Assembly (NCBI GenBank): GCA_947176355.1
Contig: CAMWQY010000106.1
Span: 1 to 8,397 of the forward strand
Origin: an uncultured Porphyromonadaceae bacterium
GTDB taxonomy: Bacteria > Bacteroidota > Bacteroidia > Bacteroidales > Muribaculaceae
Length of the DNA stretch: 8,397 nt
Reading direction: 5' to 3'
The notes beneath the pieces are model-generated. The model saw only the letters and a list, made by a program, of their open reading frames with translations. It searched no databases and was not told the origin of the DNA. Shown here piece by piece: positions 5,253 to 8,397 of the stretch (its first letter is position 1; each line of letters opens with the position of its first letter). The position numbers were made by a program, and so were the translations under genes.

Positions 5253-8200
5253 ATGTCTCCATGGATTGCATTCTTGGTCTCCCTCGTAGTCTATTGGCTT
5301 ACTGTAGATCCCGGTGCCTCTTATTGGGATTGCCCTGAATATCTTATTTCTGCACTCAAATTGGAAATAGGTCATCCTCCCGGCAACCCCGGCTGGATGC
5401 TGACACATCGGTTCATATCCGGTTTTTTCTCCGATCCTGCTACTCAAGTCAAGGTTGTCAACATGATGTCGGGTGTTTTCACGGCTTTGGCAGTGATGAT
5501 GCTCTGTTCGATATCTATATCATTGATGCGCTGGATCTGGCCATCAAAAAAAGGTGATGTATGGCGCTCAATGGCAATAAGCATATCATCACTTGCCGCA
5601 TCATTATGCTTTGCATGGTCTGATTCTGCTTGGTATAGTGCAGCTGAAGCAGAGGTCTATGCTATGTCGCTATTCCTTTCTGCCCTCACAGTGTGGATGT
5701 CTTTGCGTTGGGTATTCTCCTTCAGTCGCGCGGCGCGTATAAGATGGCTTGTGGCGATTATGTATGTCATTGGCTTTTCATTAGGTGTCCACCAACTGAA
5801 TCTCCTTGTCCTTCCGGCAATTGCAATGGTGATGGCTTGCCGTAGAAGTCTCAGGTCTTGCCGCCGACGTTTCGTATTGGCTTTTGTCATTGGATGCATT
5901 GCCGTCGTGCTGATTCTGAAGGGTCTGATGCCCGGTTCAATAGCATTGGCAGGATGGGCAGACCTTATGGCTGTCAATAAATTTGAATTGCCCTATTGGT
6001 CAGGAGCCTTGGCAATATGGACTCTGTCTCTTGCCATCGTGGTCTCAATTGCTGTCCTGTCTGCATATAGATATAAATGGATGTCGGCTGGATTTTGGTG
6101 TATAGCAGCGGTGATGGTAGGATATTCAGTATATATTCTGATCCCTATCCGTGCGTGGGCGAATCCTCCCATCAACGAGGGTAATCCTTCGGATATTTTC
6201 CGTCTTTCTGACTATCTTGACCGCCGCCAGTATGGAGTATCCCCATTGTTCTATGGTCGCACCCCCTATAGCCGTATGATGCGTTTGGAGCGTATCAATG
6301 TCAATCAGAATGGAGATACAATGCGCGACTATTCCTGGAATGCAATGAAAGTGCGTGGCAGGGATATGCGCCCCTTGGTGAAAAATGGCCATATTCCAAG
6401 CCGTTCCATGTTTCTGACAGATGTTGACCGTAGACTGAATGAAGGGCTTTCATATAGGGATTCTGCCTCGGGCTATGTAGTGACCGGATTCCGTATCGAA
6501 CCAAGATATACTCCCGAACTCGATATGTGGATACCCCGAATCTATGCTTCCTCGGCAAGCGATATCGCTGCTTATCGCGATTGGACAGGAATGGATTCTG
6601 CAAGCATGGTGCAAGTCCGCATTTCCGAAGCATTCGATTCGGTTGGGCGTCCGGTCCCTATGCGTGATTCCTCAGGTAATCCTATAGTAAAGTATGCTTT
6701 GCGTCCCACTTATATGCAATCGTTCATGTATCTATTCGGGTATCAGATTGGATATATGTATCTCCGCTATCTTATGTGGAATTATTCCGGACGTCAAAAC
6801 GATGTTCATTCCACCGGAGAAATAGAGCATGGAAATTTCATCACCGGCTTCCCCTTGCTCGATGACCTGATGCTTGGTCCTCAATCGCAACTTCCCCCTG
6901 AACTTGGGTCTGAAAATGAAGGGAGAAATCTCTATTGGAGCATTCCGTTTATATTGGGAATTGTTGGCATTGTCTGGCTCTTCAAAGGTTCCCGTCGACG
7001 GCTTGCCAAATTGAAGATGCGTCAAATAGCCTGGGTATCTTTGATATTGTTTCTGATGACTGGTGTCGCAATTGTCTTTTATCTTAATCAAAGCCCCGGA
7101 GAACCCAGAGAACGAGACTACTCATTCTTGGGAAGTTTCTGGACTTTCGCTCTGTGGATAAGCTTCGGAATGCTCCTCATTCTTCGCGCTTCAAAGAGAA
7201 GATGGGTGAGGGGAGTGGTTTTGGTAGCCGTTTGTAGTGTCCCTGTATGGATGCTTGCAGAAAATTATGGCGACCATGATCGAAGCTATCGCTCAGCCAC
7301 ACTTGATTATGCTGAAAATCTCCTTGAATCGCTCGATGAAGATGCAATCCTATTTGTGGATGGCGATAATTATATATTCCCCCTGTGGTTTGCGCAAGAA
7401 GTTATGGGCATACGTCGCGACGTGACTGTTGTCTGCAATGCCTATCTTGGTAGCGATTGGTATGTCCGCCAACTGATGACTCCTCGATATGGCTATGATG
7501 GGCTTCGTATGACTGCTTCTGAAGGTGATATAGCCCTTGGAAACTATAATATTGTGCGTTTCCCATCTGCGATGTCCGACACTCTCCCTGCCATTGATGC
7601 GCTTCGTCGGCTTTATGATGATGAGTCCCCAACTCCTTCCTTTTGCAGCCGTTGGCTTGCGATGGGAAAGGATTCTGTAGATTCATGGATATTCGATCTC
7701 CTTTCTATTCCGGGGAAGAGTCCTCGCTCTATTGGAACTCTCCGTGAAGTGGCGGAAGTGGATATAGTGGCTACAAACGCCCTTTCTCGCTATCCCCGTC
7801 CGATCTACTGGCATCAGAATCTTCAGAAAGACAAGTATATAGGTTTCTTCCCTTACACTCGTCAAGGTCTTTTTGCTCGCCGTCTGATGCCGAACTCTCC
7901 GGATTCCCTTGTCCTCACTCAAGAAGCCCTTGATGTGCTTCCCAAACTCAAATGGGGAGGACTCGATCGTGCTCCTTATCCAGGGGTGGATGTTGCTTCT
8001 CAAGCATCCATACAGCGTGCTTCCCTCATCCGTCTTGCTGAATCCCTTGCACGGGAAGGTCGCCACGACCAAGCTCTTCATGTGGCTAAATCAGCCTTAA
8101 TTCGTTATCCTTCGAGTTTGATACCCTTTACAATACGTCATCATATTGACAGTGCCTATTTTGAAGCCCGTCAGATTGCAAAGGTGTTGGAAGTCTCCGG

Positions 8201-8366
8201 TAGTAATTTAGGTGATACAGCTGCTGTCTCGCTGGCAAAGAAAATTGCTAAAGAAGACAGCCTCCGCTCTCTCTCATACCGTCAATATCGTCAATCCCTT
8301 CCCGCTTACCGACGCTCAGCCCTCTCTCCCGATTCCCGCAACCACACGCTCCTCCCCGGAAAATAG
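5253..8366 (+). CDS. DUF2723 GT-C-like multi-span membrane protein
   Basis: The 1037-residue product matches the DUF2723 family of Bacteroidota, thought to be GT-C glycosyltransferases related to protein O-mannosyltransferases. Family landmarks in order are: YWDCPEY (24-30, with the acidic residues expected of GT-C enzymes) and KLEIGHPPGNPGW (36-48); EAEVYAMSLF in the first third; GVHQLNLL (178-185); a loop with IRAWANPPINEGNP and DRRQYGVSPLFYGRTPY; GEPRERDYSFLGSF (616-629); and after the last membrane helices a soluble part with DHDRS (674-678) and DGDNYIFPLWFAQEV (703-717). About a dozen hydrophobic helices lie before residue 670. A TPR-like helix pair is suggested around 922-958. The ATG at 5253 is chosen because the upstream GTG (5190) and ATG (5235) would translate the 7-bp repeat. 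The donor and acceptor are unknown; a role in surface protein or polysaccharide glycosylation is inference. No internal promoter separates it from the steroid genes. Confidence 0.93.
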   Translation: MSPWIAFLVSLVVYWLTVDPGASYWDCPEYLISALKLEIGHPPGNPGWMLTHRFISGFFSDPATQVKVVNMMSGVFTALAVMMLCSISISLMRWIWPSKKGDVWRSMAISISSLAASLCFAWSDSAWYSAAEAEVYAMSLFLSALTVWMSLRWVFSFSRAARIRWLVAIMYVIGFSLGVHQLNLLVLPAIAMVMACRRSLRSCRRRFVLAFVIGCIAVVLILKGLMPGSIALAGWADLMAVNKFELPYWSGALAIWTLSLAIVVSIAVLSAYRYKWMSAGFWCIAAVMVGYSVYILIPIRAWANPPINEGNPSDIFRLSDYLDRRQYGVSPLFYGRTPYSRMMRLERINVNQNGDTMRDYSWNAMKVRGRDMRPLVKNGHIPSRSMFLTDVDRRLNEGLSYRDSASGYVVTGFRIEPRYTPELDMWIPRIYASSASDIAAYRDWTGMDSASMVQVRISEAFDSVGRPVPMRDSSGNPIVKYALRPTYMQSFMYLFGYQIGYMYLRYLMWNYSGRQNDVHSTGEIEHGNFITGFPLLDDLMLGPQSQLPPELGSENEGRNLYWSIPFILGIVGIVWLFKGSRRRLAKLKMRQIAWVSLILFLMTGVAIVFYLNQSPGEPRERDYSFLGSFWTFALWISFGMLLILRASKRRWVRGVVLVAVCSVPVWMLAENYGDHDRSYRSATLDYAENLLESLDEDAILFVDGDNYIFPLWFAQEVMGIRRDVTVVCNAYLGSDWYVRQLMTPRYGYDGLRMTASEGDIALGNYNIVRFPSAMSDTLPAIDALRRLYDDESPTPSFCSRWLAMGKDSVDSWIFDLLSIPGKSPRSIGTLREVAEVDIVATNALSRYPRPIYWHQNLQKDKYIGFFPYTRQGLFARRLMPNSPDSLVLTQEALDVLPKLKWGGLDRAPYPGVDVASQASIQRASLIRLAESLAREGRHDQALHVAKSALIRYPSSLIPFTIRHHIDSAYFEARQIAKVLEVSGSNLGDTAAVSLAKKIAKEDSLRSLSYRQYRQSLPAYRRSALSPDSRNHTLLPGK

Positions 8367-8378
8367 TAAGGGATTGTG

Positions 8379-8397
8379 GCGCGAACGAAGTGAGCGC
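8379..8397 (+). other. Hairpin at window edge, possible start of a terminator
   Basis: Twelve bases after the DUF2723 stop, GCGC (8379-8382) pairs with GCGC (8394-8397). Inside the stem are two opposed G-A/A-G mismatches and an AC/GT pair closing a GAA loop. A T-run would be needed to call it a terminator, and the window ends here. Confidence 0.25.

Overview
The window looks like a chromosomal segment from a gut Bacteroidales bacterium, plausibly Muribaculaceae, Bacteroidaceae or a relative. Several points support this. Two promoter-like sites match the Bacteroidota consensus (TTTG, 20 bp, TAnnTTTG). The gene starts lack Shine-Dalgarno sequences. There is a DUF2723 membrane protein typical of the phylum, the tRNA has no encoded CCA, and the intergenic short repeats are of a kind common in this order. 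The exact genus cannot be read from the window.

Layout: (1) 1-358 holds a tRNA-Tyr gene with its own promoter, a strong UUCG-loop terminator, and a putative ECF-type promoter. (2) 359-1497 is a two-gene unit: an ECF sigma factor followed 11 nt later by a four-helix membrane protein of unknown function, which may be its regulatory partner. (3) 1500-1616 is a 9-bp tandem array filling the convergent gap. (4) 1618-2247, on the minus strand, is a PAP2-family phosphatase. (5) 2248-5155, divergent from it, is a tight three-gene operon: a eukaryote-like steroid 5-alpha-reductase, an Old Yellow Enzyme-type flavin oxidoreductase and a short-chain dehydrogenase. (6) 5253-8366 is a large DUF2723 GT-C-like membrane protein on the same strand, possibly co-transcribed. 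No stretch longer than 300 bases lacks a gene.

The main point of interest is the three-gene operon. A delta-4-3-ketosteroid 5-alpha-reductase, a BaiCD/5BR-like flavoenzyme and an SDR hydroxysteroid dehydrogenase are the enzyme types known from gut Bacteroidales to turn 3-oxo bile acids into isoallo (3-beta-hydroxy, 5-alpha) bile acids or to reduce steroid hormones. The set therefore suggests a compact A-ring steroid or bile-acid remodelling pathway. In this reading the flavoenzyme interconverts 5-beta-3-oxo and delta-4-3-oxo forms, the 5-alpha-reductase makes the flat allo form, and the SDR reduces the 3-ketone. Family identities are secure from motifs; the substrate is inference.

A second structural theme is short tandem repeats at gene junctions. 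The 9-bp array lies at the convergent junction. Three different 7-bp arrays lie at the two junctions after the flavoenzyme and the SDR. One of these supplies both the stop codon of one gene and the start codon of the next.
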